DNA of 15,538 nucleotides from Candidatus Peregrinibacteria bacterium (GCA_016866815.1 VGKZ01000013.1:1-15538), one strand, 5' to 3'; positions 1-7,195 are shown, numbered from the stretch's first letter. The notes: generated by a model from the sequence alone, not told the origin. A program made the numbers and translations.

Positions 1-89
1 CACTCGTGAATCACAAATAACGAATCACCCTTCGACAAGCTCAGGGCAGGCTAATCACGAGTCACGAGTCACGAATCACGAATCACGAA
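1..89. repeat. Short tandem repeat array, 7-bp unit, after the FtsB-like gene
   Basis: Positions 55-89 are five head-to-tail copies of a 7-bp unit (TCACGAG twice, then TCACGAA three times). Degenerate copies lie further left, near 8-14 and 20-26. The array abuts the stop codon of the leftward FtsB-like gene at 90-92. Read on that gene's strand the unit is TTCGTGA; it contains TGA and its period is not a multiple of three, so it places a stop in every frame. A separate element (28-46) interrupts the array. The units are far too short for a CRISPR array. They resemble the short tandemly repeated heptamers known from cyanobacterial intergenic DNA. Function unknown. Confidence 0.8.
28..46. repeat. 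Imperfect palindromic element inside the 7-bp array
   Basis: The 19 bases CCCTTCGACAAGCTCAGGG have outer arms CCCT/AGGG and an alternative inner CTT/AAG pairing. They are followed by CAGGC, and the whole interrupts the TCACGAA array. From memory, similar sequences are scattered through intergenic regions of many environmental bacterial genomes, so this may be a copy of a dispersed repeat. Only one copy is present in the window, so its repetitive nature cannot be shown here. Confidence 0.4.
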
Positions 90-533
90 TTAGAGGCCTT
101 TCTTTATATCCTCAATCCTGTCGCTGTGGAAGAAAAACAGGCGCCAGTGTTCCGTGACGGGCATCTGCCGGAGGAGTTCTTCGTAGGCAGCTTCCTGCTG
201 CTCTGTGGGCTTGATCCGGATGTCCTCCATCATGGTGTCCCTCTTGAGCTGTGTGATGATTAACACACTCTCATCGGGGTGCACGAGGCCGAGGTTTTCC
301 TTTGCGTACTTGTCTTTGTACTGTGCGCTCTTGTGGTACTCGAGTTCACGGTAGCCCTCCTCTATCCGTTTGCGGAGTGACTGATTCCCCTCGGAAATAT
401 CCTCGAGTGTTTTCTCGAAGAGGACGTTCCGGTAGAAGGAGAGTGCGAACCCGAAGGCCATGACGCCGACGACGGTGAGACCGACGACGATCGTGAGTTT
501 TCTGCCGATAGGTTCATTCTGCTGATACGACAC
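90..533 (-). CDS. FtsB/DivIC-like septum formation initiator protein
   Basis: A 147-residue bitopic membrane protein. Residues 13-33 form one membrane segment after a short cytoplasmic N-terminus. A Glu/Lys/Arg-rich predicted coiled coil follows at about 38-75. Next comes the family signature YAKENLGLVHPDESVLII, which matches the FtsB/DivIC pattern of a short helix, then LGLV-P-E. Family members bridge FtsL and FtsQ in the divisome at the septum. The C-terminal 45 or so residues are an extension ending in WRLFFF, which I recall from Patescibacteria homologues. The start is GTG with no Shine-Dalgarno sequence; a TATAAG hexamer at 543-548 lies 9 bases upstream. The gene is divergent from murC, in line with a cell-wall role. 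The FtsB, FtsL and DivIC families are hard to separate by sequence, so no symbol is given. Confidence 0.8.
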   Translation of the reverse strand: MSYQQNEPIGRKLTIVVGLTVVGVMAFGFALSFYRNVLFEKTLEDISEGNQSLRKRIEEGYRELEYHKSAQYKDKYAKENLGLVHPDESVLIITQLKRDTMMEDIRIKPTEQQEAAYEELLRQMPVTEHWRLFFFHSDRIEDIKKGL

Positions 534-540
534 GAAAGAA

Positions 541-570
541 AGCTTATAGCTTTTAGCTTTTAGCTTCTAG
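541..570. repeat. Short tandem repeat array, 7-bp unit, between the FtsB-like gene and murC
   Basis: Four consecutive 7-bp units: AGCTTAT, AGCTTTT, AGCTTTT and AGCTTCT, then AG. They fill most of the 56-base gap between the divergent GTG starts. As at 55-89 the period is seven, but the unit is different. The left end overlaps the candidate -10 hexamer of the FtsB-like gene (TATAAG on the minus strand, 543-548), so copy number could affect promoter geometry. Confidence 0.75.
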
Positions 571-577
571 GGTCTTG

Positions 578-583
578 TACACT
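578..583 (+). promoter_or_regulatory. Candidate -10 box for murC
   Basis: TACACT ends six bases before the GTG at 590. If it is a -10 element, transcription would begin at or next to the start codon, giving a leaderless mRNA. No recognisable -35 lies 16-18 bases upstream, where the AGCTTTT array sits. This is inference only. It supports GTG 590 over the TTG at 575 as the murC start. Confidence 0.35.
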
Positions 584-589
584 GCGTGT

Positions 590-1870
590 GTGCGTATCTT
601 TTGTTCAGGCATTGGCGGTATCGGTTTGAGTGCCTATGCGGCACTGCAGAGGGAGAACGGCCATACGGTTTCCGGGAGCGACCGATCACTCAGTGCTGTG
701 ACGGATGCTCTCTCCTCGATGGGGATTTCTGTGACCGACAACCAGGATGGATCTGCCGTCCCGGCGGATTGCGATCTCCTGGTGTACTCCGAGGCGATTC
801 CTCCGGATGCACCGGAGAGAGTACGCGCAACGGAGAGCGGGATTCCCCAGATGAATTACTTTCAGGCACTCGGGGAGTTGTCCCGCGGAATGCAGGTGAT
901 TGCCGTCTGTGGAACGCATGGCAAATCGAGTACGACGGCTATGGCTGCACTTGCGCTCATCGATGCGGGCCTTGACCCCACCGTTGTCGTCGGCACGCGT
1001 GTTCCGCAGCTTGGCGGCAATAACTGGCGAAAGGGATCAGGTGATCTCTTCGTTCTCGAAGCCTGTGAGTACAGGGGTTCGTTTCTGCATTTGGATCCTT
1101 CGATCATCGTGGTCACCACCGTCGACTGGGATCATGTAGACGCATATCCGACGCAGGAGAGTTACCGCGAAGCGTTTACAAAATTCTTTGCGAGGTTGCC
1201 TCGCGACGGCGTTGTCATCACGCATATGCAGGACGACAATTGCAGCAGTCTCATTCAAAAAGCCAAAAACAGAAAACCACTATCGGGCGTTGTCGATGCG
1301 GATACATTCGCTGCGCCAACACTTTCTATTCCCGGAGCACACATGCGCGAGAATGCGAAGCTGGTGGTCGCTCTCGCACGGCATCTTGGGATAGGTGAGG
1401 ATGCCGCACGGCACTCGCTGCAATCGTTTGCGGGAACGTGGAGACGCATGGAGATGAAAGGAGACACGAAAAGCGGTGTGACCGTCGTTGACGATTACGC
1501 ACATCATCCGAAGGAAATCATGGCGACGGTGTCGGCCATGCGCGAGAAATTTCCATCACGTCGTCTCGTCTGTTGTTTTCAGCCGCACATGCACGACCGG
1601 ACGATTGCGCTGTACGGAGATTTTACGAAGGCATTCGAAGGCTGCGATGCAGTGTTCATTACCGATGTATACGAAGCACGCAGGGAAACAGGCGGTGCGA
1701 AGGCAGATGTCGTCAAGCTTGCAAAGGATATCGGAGCCACCTACACCGGCACACTGATGAATACGGAAGCCACGTTGCATTCCGATGTACTGAAGTCAGG
1801 CGACGTACTTCTCGTCATGGGGGCAGGGGACATCACAGAACTCGCATCAAGAATGTCGAGCGCATCATAG
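590..1870 (+). CDS. murC: UDP-N-acetylmuramate--L-alanine ligase
   Basis: ATP-dependent cytoplasmic ligase that adds L-alanine to UDP-MurNAc, the first step of the peptidoglycan stem peptide. Numbered from the GTG at 590 (426 aa), the order of motifs is: N-terminal Rossmann GIGGIG, YSEAI at about 66, P-loop GTHGKSST (108-115), EACEYRGSF (157-165), DWDHVD (179-184), WRRME (284-288), DDYAHHP (301-307), FQPHMHDR and MGAGDI near the end. All three Mur ligase domains are present, and the length is slightly below the usual 450-490. The start at 590 gives VRIFCSGIGGIG, which fits the family; a TTG at 575 would add five residues. EACEYRGSF departs from the usual EADESDxSF, a variant I associate with Patescibacteria enzymes. 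Mpl is less likely because of size and motif detail. Confidence 0.95.
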   Translation: MRIFCSGIGGIGLSAYAALQRENGHTVSGSDRSLSAVTDALSSMGISVTDNQDGSAVPADCDLLVYSEAIPPDAPERVRATESGIPQMNYFQALGELSRGMQVIAVCGTHGKSSTTAMAALALIDAGLDPTVVVGTRVPQLGGNNWRKGSGDLFVLEACEYRGSFLHLDPSIIVVTTVDWDHVDAYPTQESYREAFTKFFARLPRDGVVITHMQDDNCSSLIQKAKNRKPLSGVVDADTFAAPTLSIPGAHMRENAKLVVALARHLGIGEDAARHSLQSFAGTWRRMEMKGDTKSGVTVVDDYAHHPKEIMATVSAMREKFPSRRLVCCFQPHMHDRTIALYGDFTKAFEGCDAVFITDVYEARRETGGAKADVVKLAKDIGATYTGTLMNTEATLHSDVLKSGDVLLVMGAGDITELASRMSSAS

Positions 1871-1908
1871 CAACTTAACAACTCAACAACTTAACAGCCT
1901 AATAGCTT
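1871..1908. repeat. Short tandem repeat array, 8-bp unit, between convergent murC and SLH genes
   Basis: Degenerate 8-bp units in tandem: CAACTTAA, CAACTCAA, CAACTTAA, CAGCCTAA, then TAGCTT. The array begins on the base after the murC stop and contains the stop codon of the leftward SLH gene (1899-1901). Both strands carry TAA/TGA/TAG triplets, and period eight spreads them over all frames. No hairpin-plus-U-tract terminator is visible, so these convergent genes lack an obvious intrinsic terminator. Confidence 0.7.
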
Positions 1909-3200
1909 CCTCCCCGTATCTCCGCGGAGGTCTCTATGTACTGCTGCGTCATGAGTGTCAGCATTTTCGCCATTTCTGCGCGATTGATGGGGTCGTTCGG
2001 GCGGAAACTCGTGGATGCCGTATCGACAATGCCGTCTGCGACTGCGGTCTCGATGGCGTGAGCGTAGGGGAGCGTCGGCAGGACATCCTGAAATGTCTTT
2101 CCCTTCGGCCACACTGTGGGAACATCGAGTGACCGCAGCAGAGTGGCGACGACTTCAGCACGAGTTGCGGGTCTGTTCGGGTCCGTGCGGGTATCACGGA
2201 ACACCTCCCACCAGTTCTGCTCTGCGGATGCCCAGAACCGTTCGTACCATTGGCCATCAGCACGGGTGTTGCGGACGGGAACCTCTACTTTTGTTTCATC
2301 GAGACCGGACATGCGATGCGCGATCTTCGCCAACTGCGCAAGCGTCACGGAGTCACCTGGACCGAATTTTCCCGTGAGGTTGCCGTTGGCATCGCTGTAT
2401 CCCGACATGATGCCGTTCTTCGTCACCTTCGCGATGTATTGCGCGAACCACTCCGAGCTTTTGGCATCTTCAAACGTGAGAGATTTTCCGTCGATGATGA
2501 TGGTGACGAATTCCAGTGCCTTCTCCTCCTCTTTCGTCTGCGGTATTTCATTCAGGGCGTCGCAAGCAACTTCGATGGCGAGCGTAATTCTACCGTCTTT
2601 CAGCAGCTTGTCGGACTTCGGCTTCGGCGTTATGCAGTCCGGAATGAGATCGAAGTATGCCGTGTAGAGACCTTCGGGCATTTTTTCGTACATGCCCGGT
2701 GTTGTGCCCTTTTCCCCGTATCCGTTCGGGCCTTTCAGGGTGTACTTCATGCCGGACGGCTTGCTCGTCACCGATACCGTTCCCACGCGTGTGAAACTGT
2801 AGGTGATCTTCAGGCTGACAACTTGGCCGCCATTGATCGGGAAGGTGAGCTGCTGGCGGTTGACCGTCTGCGAGAGCACCCCGTCCACGGTGAGTTCGAT
2901 GACAGCGCTGGCGCCCTCTGGAATGTCTGATGTGAACGTGTAGCTCCCCGCCGCGATGTCGGTGAATGTGAATGTTCTATCCTCTGCGACGAATTTATTA
3001 TTATCCGGTTCGAACAGGGTCCACTTCCCCAGGAGTTCCGGGGATTCCTGTGGTCCCACCTGCGTTATGATGAGCTTCCCCACGCCGCTGAATTGCACGG
3101 TCTCCCCGCTCTGTGCCAGCACCACCGGCATCACCGATAGTACAAGGGAAAGTCCGAGAACGCAGGATGCGGCCTTCTTCGACAGGTTCGGCATGTGCAT
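1899..3200 (-). CDS. Secreted S-layer-homology (SLH) protein with PEGA-like N-terminal domain
   Basis: A 433-residue predicted surface protein. It has a Sec signal peptide (residues 1-29: KK, a hydrophobic core, then VVLA before the cleavage site), beta-rich domains at 38-138, and a PEGA-like domain at 139-214 (GTVSV, SKPSG, GTTP, EGLYTAYF) with Cys189 and Cys213. A charged linker leads to three SLH domains at about 248-300, 315-358 and 366-420 (GIMSGY, FGPGDSVTLAQLAKI, FRPNDPINRAEMAKM). SLH domains typically bind secondary cell-wall polymers and tether proteins to the envelope. The start is ATG 3200, or ATG 3194 two codons later; an upstream extension to 3314 has no signal-peptide logic and is rejected. 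No Shine-Dalgarno sequence is visible. The N-terminal half is paralogous to the next gene upstream (3359-4540). Confidence 0.9.
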   Translation of the reverse strand: MHMPNLSKKAASCVLGLSLVLSVMPVVLAQSGETVQFSGVGKLIITQVGPQESPELLGKWTLFEPDNNKFVAEDRTFTFTDIAAGSYTFTSDIPEGASAVIELTVDGVLSQTVNRQQLTFPINGGQVVSLKITYSFTRVGTVSVTSKPSGMKYTLKGPNGYGEKGTTPGMYEKMPEGLYTAYFDLIPDCITPKPKSDKLLKDGRITLAIEVACDALNEIPQTKEEEKALEFVTIIIDGKSLTFEDAKSSEWFAQYIAKVTKNGIMSGYSDANGNLTGKFGPGDSVTLAQLAKIAHRMSGLDETKVEVPVRNTRADGQWYERFWASAEQNWWEVFRDTRTDPNRPATRAEVVATLLRSLDVPTVWPKGKTFQDVLPTLPYAHAIETAVADGIVDTASTSFRPNDPINRAEMAKMLTLMTQQYIETSAEIRGGSY

Positions 3201-3312
3201 AGTGCTTTGGGAAGTGGAACGTAATAGTTTTGCGTAGAGCGAGTGCGAAGGCAATTGACACCCGTATTTTCCTGTTGTTCCCTTCCCATAGAACCCAAAT
3301 GCCACAACCGCC

Positions 3313-3332
3313 AAAGCAGCGCAGAGCGCTGC
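3313..3332 (-). terminator. Possible weak terminator stem-loop after the PEGA/DUF11 gene
   Basis: A perfect inverted repeat, GCAGCGC-AGA-GCGCTGC (3316-3332; 7-bp stem, 3-base loop), lies about 27 bases after the leftward gene ending at 3359. On the minus strand it is followed by only TTT, so it is a weak intrinsic terminator at best and could be a processing or attenuation hairpin. The surrounding 3201-3358 spacer otherwise holds no gene and no clear promoter for the SLH gene. Confidence 0.4.
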
Positions 3333-3358
3333 CTAGACGGAACCCTTCCCCGTACGAA

Positions 3359-4540
3359 TTAGTTGGATGCAGTCAATGCCTGAAACCCGCTTCGGCGGTT
3401 CGTGAAGTAGCCGAGTATAGCCGCTCCTGCGGCGGCTGCAAGAATGAGCGTACTATCCATCGTATTGCCTGTTTGCGGTATGGCGGCGATGCCGATGGCG
3501 AGCGTGCCACCCACAGGCGCCGTGTAGTGTGCATCGATATCCGGGCTTTCTGCCGAGGCTTTCAGAACGCCACGGTCACCGTTCTTCACGGAGTCGGAAA
3601 TCGTCATTTCAAAGGTGACGTTCCACGATTGCCCTGCGAAGAGTTCGGAAACGTTCCAGACGAGTGCATTGCCGATGACGCTCCCTCCCTGCGGAACGGG
3701 TAGTACCGGTGAAAACATTGCAGGATCGAATGCGTCGGAAATGTGCAAGTCATGCAGCGTCTCGCGGCTGACGTTCCGTACAGTGAGTGTGATCCGGACC
3801 TTCGAGCCCGGAACTGCTTCAGTCATATTGCTTTCCTGTACGATGCGCAGGGCGGGTGACGCTGTAGACGATGCAGGTGCCGGGGCAACGGGAACTTCAC
3901 GTCCTGTTGCGAGGGGCTTGTTCGTTTTTCCCGGGGTACTGATTTTGCGCGTTCCACAATTGAGTACGGCGTAGAAGGAAATCTCCCCTCCGGCGGTGAG
4001 GGGGCGTTCCTGGCTTTTCTGCGCCTCACATTCCTTTTTCGTGTCGTAGAACACGGTGTATACCCCTTCATTCAGCATATCGAAACGGGCGGGTGTCGTT
4101 CCGCTTTTACTCGTTCCGTTGGGGAACGAGAGCGAGAAGGATACGCCTTCCGGATCGCTTTCGATCGTGACCGTTCCGAGGTGCATGTACGAGATAGCGA
4201 ACTTCACGTCCTGCCCTTCGGCAATGGTGATGCTGTAGGTGCGGTCGGTCGTATCGGCGATTTTCACCGGTCCGCGGTACACTTCGAGACGACTGCGTGA
4301 GCCGAGGGGTGGTTTGATGCTGAGCGTGTAGTCTCCTGCGGGAAGCTCGCTGAAGGATCCGCCTTCCGCATTGCCGGTTTTGGTGACGGCCGGACCGGAG
4401 AGCGTGTACGTACCGAAGTCTGCTCCCGTTTTTGTCTGCTCGACGAGCACGGTCACTCCGGCTGCGCTCACCGAGAACGGAGCGACTGCAGCGACTGCTA
4501 TGGAGATGACGGCCAATGTCAGGCGAGTCGAGATGTTCAT
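3359..4540 (-). CDS. Secreted PEGA-like/DUF11 surface protein with PQTG-type C-terminal signal
   Basis: A 393-residue predicted surface protein. Residues 1-27 are a signal peptide ending SVSAA. Residues 28-120 form a beta-rich domain and 121-196 a PEGA-like domain (GTVTI, SDPEG, GTTP, EGVYTVFY) with Cys171 and Cys195. A Pro/Ala/Ser linker (200-228) precedes a DUF11 domain at about 230-345. The C-terminus has IPQTG (354-358), a hydrophobic stretch (364-379) and NRR, the layout of a sortase sorting signal. Residues 28-196 align with the SLH protein encoded downstream, including the same 24-residue Cys-Cys spacing, so the two are tandem paralogues with different anchors. The start is ATG 4540, placed by the promoter at 4551-4579; the upstream in-frame TTG is the -35 box itself. 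Anchoring by sortase is inferred, and no sortase gene is in the window. Confidence 0.83.
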   Translation of the reverse strand: MNISTRLTLAVISIAVAAVAPFSVSAAGVTVLVEQTKTGADFGTYTLSGPAVTKTGNAEGGSFSELPAGDYTLSIKPPLGSRSRLEVYRGPVKIADTTDRTYSITIAEGQDVKFAISYMHLGTVTIESDPEGVSFSLSFPNGTSKSGTTPARFDMLNEGVYTVFYDTKKECEAQKSQERPLTAGGEISFYAVLNCGTRKISTPGKTNKPLATGREVPVAPAPASSTASPALRIVQESNMTEAVPGSKVRITLTVRNVSRETLHDLHISDAFDPAMFSPVLPVPQGGSVIGNALVWNVSELFAGQSWNVTFEMTISDSVKNGDRGVLKASAESPDIDAHYTAPVGGTLAIGIAAIPQTGNTMDSTLILAAAAGAAILGYFTNRRSGFQALTASN

Positions 4541-4550
4541 AAAGGAGAGT

Positions 4551-4579
4551 ATTAAACCAATAAATATGATAATTGTCAA
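4551..4579 (-). promoter_or_regulatory. Sigma-70-type promoter of the PEGA/DUF11 gene
   Basis: On the minus strand, TTGACA (4574-4579) is followed by exactly 17 bases and TTTAAT (4551-4556). The start codon ATG begins 10 bases after the -10 box, so the 5' leader would be only about 3 bases. The spacer is strongly AT-rich against a GC-richer background. An imperfect dyad TGTTCATAAACA (4580-4591) abuts the -35. No Shine-Dalgarno sequence is present: the AGGAG seen here is on the non-coding strand. Confidence 0.75.
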
Positions 4580-4650
4580 TGTTCATAAACAATACAGAAT
4601 TGCCAACTTAAGGCATTATTCTGCAAATCAGCGCCATCCATGGGGCTTTT

Positions 4651-7107
4651 TCACCCCAGTCTTGCTGCGAGGCCGCCTTCCCAGATTTCGTGCAGTACGT
4701 GGAGCGATTCCCGGACAATGTCTTTCCCGTCGCGGATCACGGTGAGTTCCGGCACATCCGTTGTTTCGCCGATGACATGCGCATGTGCGCCTGCTTTCCT
4801 GGCAATCTTCTCCACGGTGCCGACGTGCTCTCTGGGAACTTCCAGAATGAATCCGCCGCTTTCGGAGAAGAGAAGCTTGTCTGAGGACAGCTCGGATCCG
4901 AATGCCTCGAGGCGAACGGTGACACCCGTTTGTCCTCCCACCTTTCGCTGGGGCAGGGTCATTTCGAAGAGTGCGAGGAGAAGGCCGCCGTCGCTGATGT
5001 CGTGACACGAAAGGACGTTCTTGCTCGCAATGGCAGCGATGACGGCGTGCATTTCCCGGGCAGCTTCACGAAAGTCCGGTTTCGGCAGATTCGTGCCGAG
5101 CAGGGAATCCTTCTTCTGTCCGGAGAGTTCCTCCAGAATCTGGTAGTACGCGCTCGCGCCGCATTCATCCTTTCGTGTGCCGATGAAGAGCAGTGCAGAT
5201 CCCGCTTGCTTGATCCTCATGTCGACGGCATTGCATGCATCGCTGATCACTCCGATGCAGGCGACGACCGCAGTCGGAGGAATTCCCCCGTTGTACAGGC
5301 TGACGTTACCGGAGATGACGGGGATGCCTTCGTTCTCGAAGAGAATCCCTTTTCCTGCGTCGGCGATGCCGAGGACGCCGCGTTCCAGTCCGGCGAGTTC
5401 CTCCGGTACTTCGGGGTTCGCGTAGTTGAGACAGTCTGTGAGTGCGCGTGGCACTGCGCCGCAGGCAGCGACATTGCGCATGCATTCCACCGCGGCATTC
5501 GCACCTTGCCAGTACGGGTCGATCTTCCCATGGCGGGGATTGCCGTCAGCAGCGAGAGCGACACCCGTATGCTCGAGGTGGACGTCGATTTCCCAGCCGG
5601 GGTGCGTTCCCTGGTGGACGTAGCTCTGTACATCCTGCAGTGGCGCGATGACGGAGGCGTCACCTTCCCCCGCTTCGATGACGGTGTTCCCGATGACATC
5701 CTTGTCGTAGTGGAGCAGAGCAGGGGATTTGCTCGCGTGGTTCGGGTGCGCAAGCATCGCTCTGAAAATGTCCGCAATGGACCACTTCTTCGTCTGCAGG
5801 GTCACCGTCTGCCCCGTGCACGATGTATGCGGTTCACTGACGTGTGGTTCTTTCCAGAGTGTCGGTCTGGTGTACTGCAGGCCGCAGGTGATGGCCGTTG
5901 CCTTTGCTTTGCAGACTGTCTCCCCTCTGTACGTGAGGTGGAAGATGCCGCCGTCGGTCACTGTGCCGATCACGCTCGCGCGGGCATTCTCCGCAACTCT
6001 CGGCAGATCCCATGTTTCATTGAAGTGTTTCAGAATGTGCCCGGTAAGGCTGGGATGGCAGCAGAAGCAGAGGCGCTCCTGAGTCTCGGCGCAGGCGATG
6101 ACCTCGGGTGGCAAATCTTCGATTGCAGTGTGAACCTTTTCGAGATGAACGTCCGCACCGAAACCCCTATCGGCAACTTGCTCGACGGATGCGCATACGA
6201 CACCCCCCGCGCCGAGATCTTTGCAGCTCACTTGATGAAGGACGCCTTCCGCCACCAGCCAGTCGAAGAGCGCGTAGGTACTCGCGAGAATGTGGCGCTC
6301 GAGGAAGGGATTGGGCTCCTGCACTGCTCCGGTGTTCTTCTCCTTGTCTTCATCTTTCAGTGTGGCGCTTGCAAACGAAGCCCCGCCGAAACCGCTTCTG
6401 TCCGTCGCCTTGCCGACCAATATGATGTCGTATTTTTCCCTGGCTGCTTCCTCCGGTACGGTGCTGTGAATGATCTCGTCCTCCCGCACGATGCCGACGG
6501 CGATGGCGTTCACCAGACATTGCTTATTGAATGACGAGTCAAAGACCGTATCGCCTCCGAGGTTCGGTACGCCGAGGGGGTTGCCGTAGCCGGCGATGCC
6601 GCGAATCACTTCCTTCGCGATGGTACGGGTCTCCTCCGTGCTCAGGTCGCCGAGCCTGAGCATGTCCATGGCGCCGATGACGCGTGCGCCCATGCAGACC
6701 ACGTCGCGGACCGTGCCGCCGACGCCGGTCGCTGCACCTTCGAACGGCACCACTTGCGACGGTTTGTTGTGGGATTCGTGAGTGACCACCAGTCCCCATC
6801 GCTTTCCTGTGGGCTCGTCGGTGATCGCGACGATCCCGCTGTCTTCGCCGGGTCCGAGGATGATGTGGCGTCCTTTCGTGAGAAAGCTTTTCAAAAATCT
6901 CCTGCTCGATTTGTAACTGCAGTGTTCGCTTCCCTGCACGCCCCAGATCACGGCTTCCGTCAGGGTTGGGTCGCGTCCAAGGAGTTCCGTCGTCTTGCGC
7001 GCTTCGCTGACGGTAAGGCCGATTCTGTTCTCCTTGAGCGAAGCCGCAACCTCCTCATCGGTTTGTTTGGAGAAGGGGAGGACGGTGGCGGCGGGGAGAG
7101 TGACCAT
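4651..7107 (-). CDS. purL: Phosphoribosylformylglycinamidine synthase, PurL subunit
   Basis: Synthetase subunit that converts FGAR to FGAM with ATP in de novo purine synthesis. It normally works with PurQ (glutaminase) and PurS, neither of which is in the window. The protein has 818 aa with the duplicated AIRS-like layout. Motifs are SEHCSYKSS (60-68), GPGEDSGIV, ESHNKPSQ (111-118), GAATGVGGTVRD, YGNPLGVPNLGG, SGFGGASFAS, GAVQEPNPFLERH, the ETQER segment, DPYWQGANAAV, SGNVSLYN and SCHDISDGGLLLAL. There is no C-terminal glutamine amidotransferase domain, so it is the small form, though longer than the roughly 600-750 aa of many small PurLs. The usual ESHNHP reads ESHNKP. The start is ATG 7107; an in-frame extension to 7152 adds an unlikely Cys-rich stretch. 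No Shine-Dalgarno sequence. The gene is divergent from murJ. Confidence 0.95.
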   Translation of the reverse strand: MVTLPAATVLPFSKQTDEEVAASLKENRIGLTVSEARKTTELLGRDPTLTEAVIWGVQGSEHCSYKSSRRFLKSFLTKGRHIILGPGEDSGIVAITDEPTGKRWGLVVTHESHNKPSQVVPFEGAATGVGGTVRDVVCMGARVIGAMDMLRLGDLSTEETRTIAKEVIRGIAGYGNPLGVPNLGGDTVFDSSFNKQCLVNAIAVGIVREDEIIHSTVPEEAAREKYDIILVGKATDRSGFGGASFASATLKDEDKEKNTGAVQEPNPFLERHILASTYALFDWLVAEGVLHQVSCKDLGAGGVVCASVEQVADRGFGADVHLEKVHTAIEDLPPEVIACAETQERLCFCCHPSLTGHILKHFNETWDLPRVAENARASVIGTVTDGGIFHLTYRGETVCKAKATAITCGLQYTRPTLWKEPHVSEPHTSCTGQTVTLQTKKWSIADIFRAMLAHPNHASKSPALLHYDKDVIGNTVIEAGEGDASVIAPLQDVQSYVHQGTHPGWEIDVHLEHTGVALAADGNPRHGKIDPYWQGANAAVECMRNVAACGAVPRALTDCLNYANPEVPEELAGLERGVLGIADAGKGILFENEGIPVISGNVSLYNGGIPPTAVVACIGVISDACNAVDMRIKQAGSALLFIGTRKDECGASAYYQILEELSGQKKDSLLGTNLPKPDFREAAREMHAVIAAIASKNVLSCHDISDGGLLLALFEMTLPQRKVGGQTGVTVRLEAFGSELSSDKLLFSESGGFILEVPREHVGTVEKIARKAGAHAHVIGETTDVPELTVIRDGKDIVRESLHVLHEIWEGGLAARLG

Positions 7108-7183
7108 GGAAAAACGTATGCAGAGTATGCAGGAAGACCGGTTCTTTGTCACAACAGGTGTTCGTATTTTTCAGTGTGACTGC

Positions 7184-7189
7184 TAGGCT
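7184..7189 (+). promoter_or_regulatory. Candidate -10 box for murJ
   Basis: TAGGCT ends six bases before GTG 7196 (three before GTG 7193). It is a weak match to TATAAT and no good -35 lies 17 bases upstream. It is listed because the spacing to the start codon repeats that seen ahead of several other genes here. Inference only. Confidence 0.25.
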
Positions 7190-7195
7190 GTAGTG

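Noticed and set aside
55..89. CRISPR-like array
   Set aside because: The units are 7 bp with no spacers and there are no cas genes; it is a simple tandem repeat.
2250..2930. A 226-codon plus-strand frame opposite the SLH gene
   Set aside because: It is a shadow frame with no recognisable domain, and the SLH and PEGA-like motifs are clear on the other strand.
3201..3314. N-terminal extension of the SLH protein to an upstream start
   Set aside because: It would bury the signal peptide 38 residues into the protein. The Met residues at 3200 and 3194 start a normal signal peptide.
4541..4550. AGGAG-like Shine-Dalgarno next to ATG 4540
   Set aside because: The AGGAG is on the plus strand. On the coding (minus) strand it reads CTCCT and cannot pair with the anti-SD.
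4541..4579. Upstream TTG start for the PEGA/DUF11 protein
   Set aside because: This TTG is the first three bases of the TTGACA -35 box, and the extension covers the promoter.
4626..4670. Hairpin TGGGG-TGAAAAAG-CCCCA at the purL end, considered as a terminator
   Set aside because: The stem is only five pairs, contains the stop codon in its loop, and is not followed by a T-run on the minus strand.
4930..6534. A 534-codon open frame on the plus strand
   Set aside because: It lies wholly inside purL on the opposite strand. purL is unmistakable from conserved motifs, while this frame has no family motif and an Arg/Asp/Cys-rich shadow composition.
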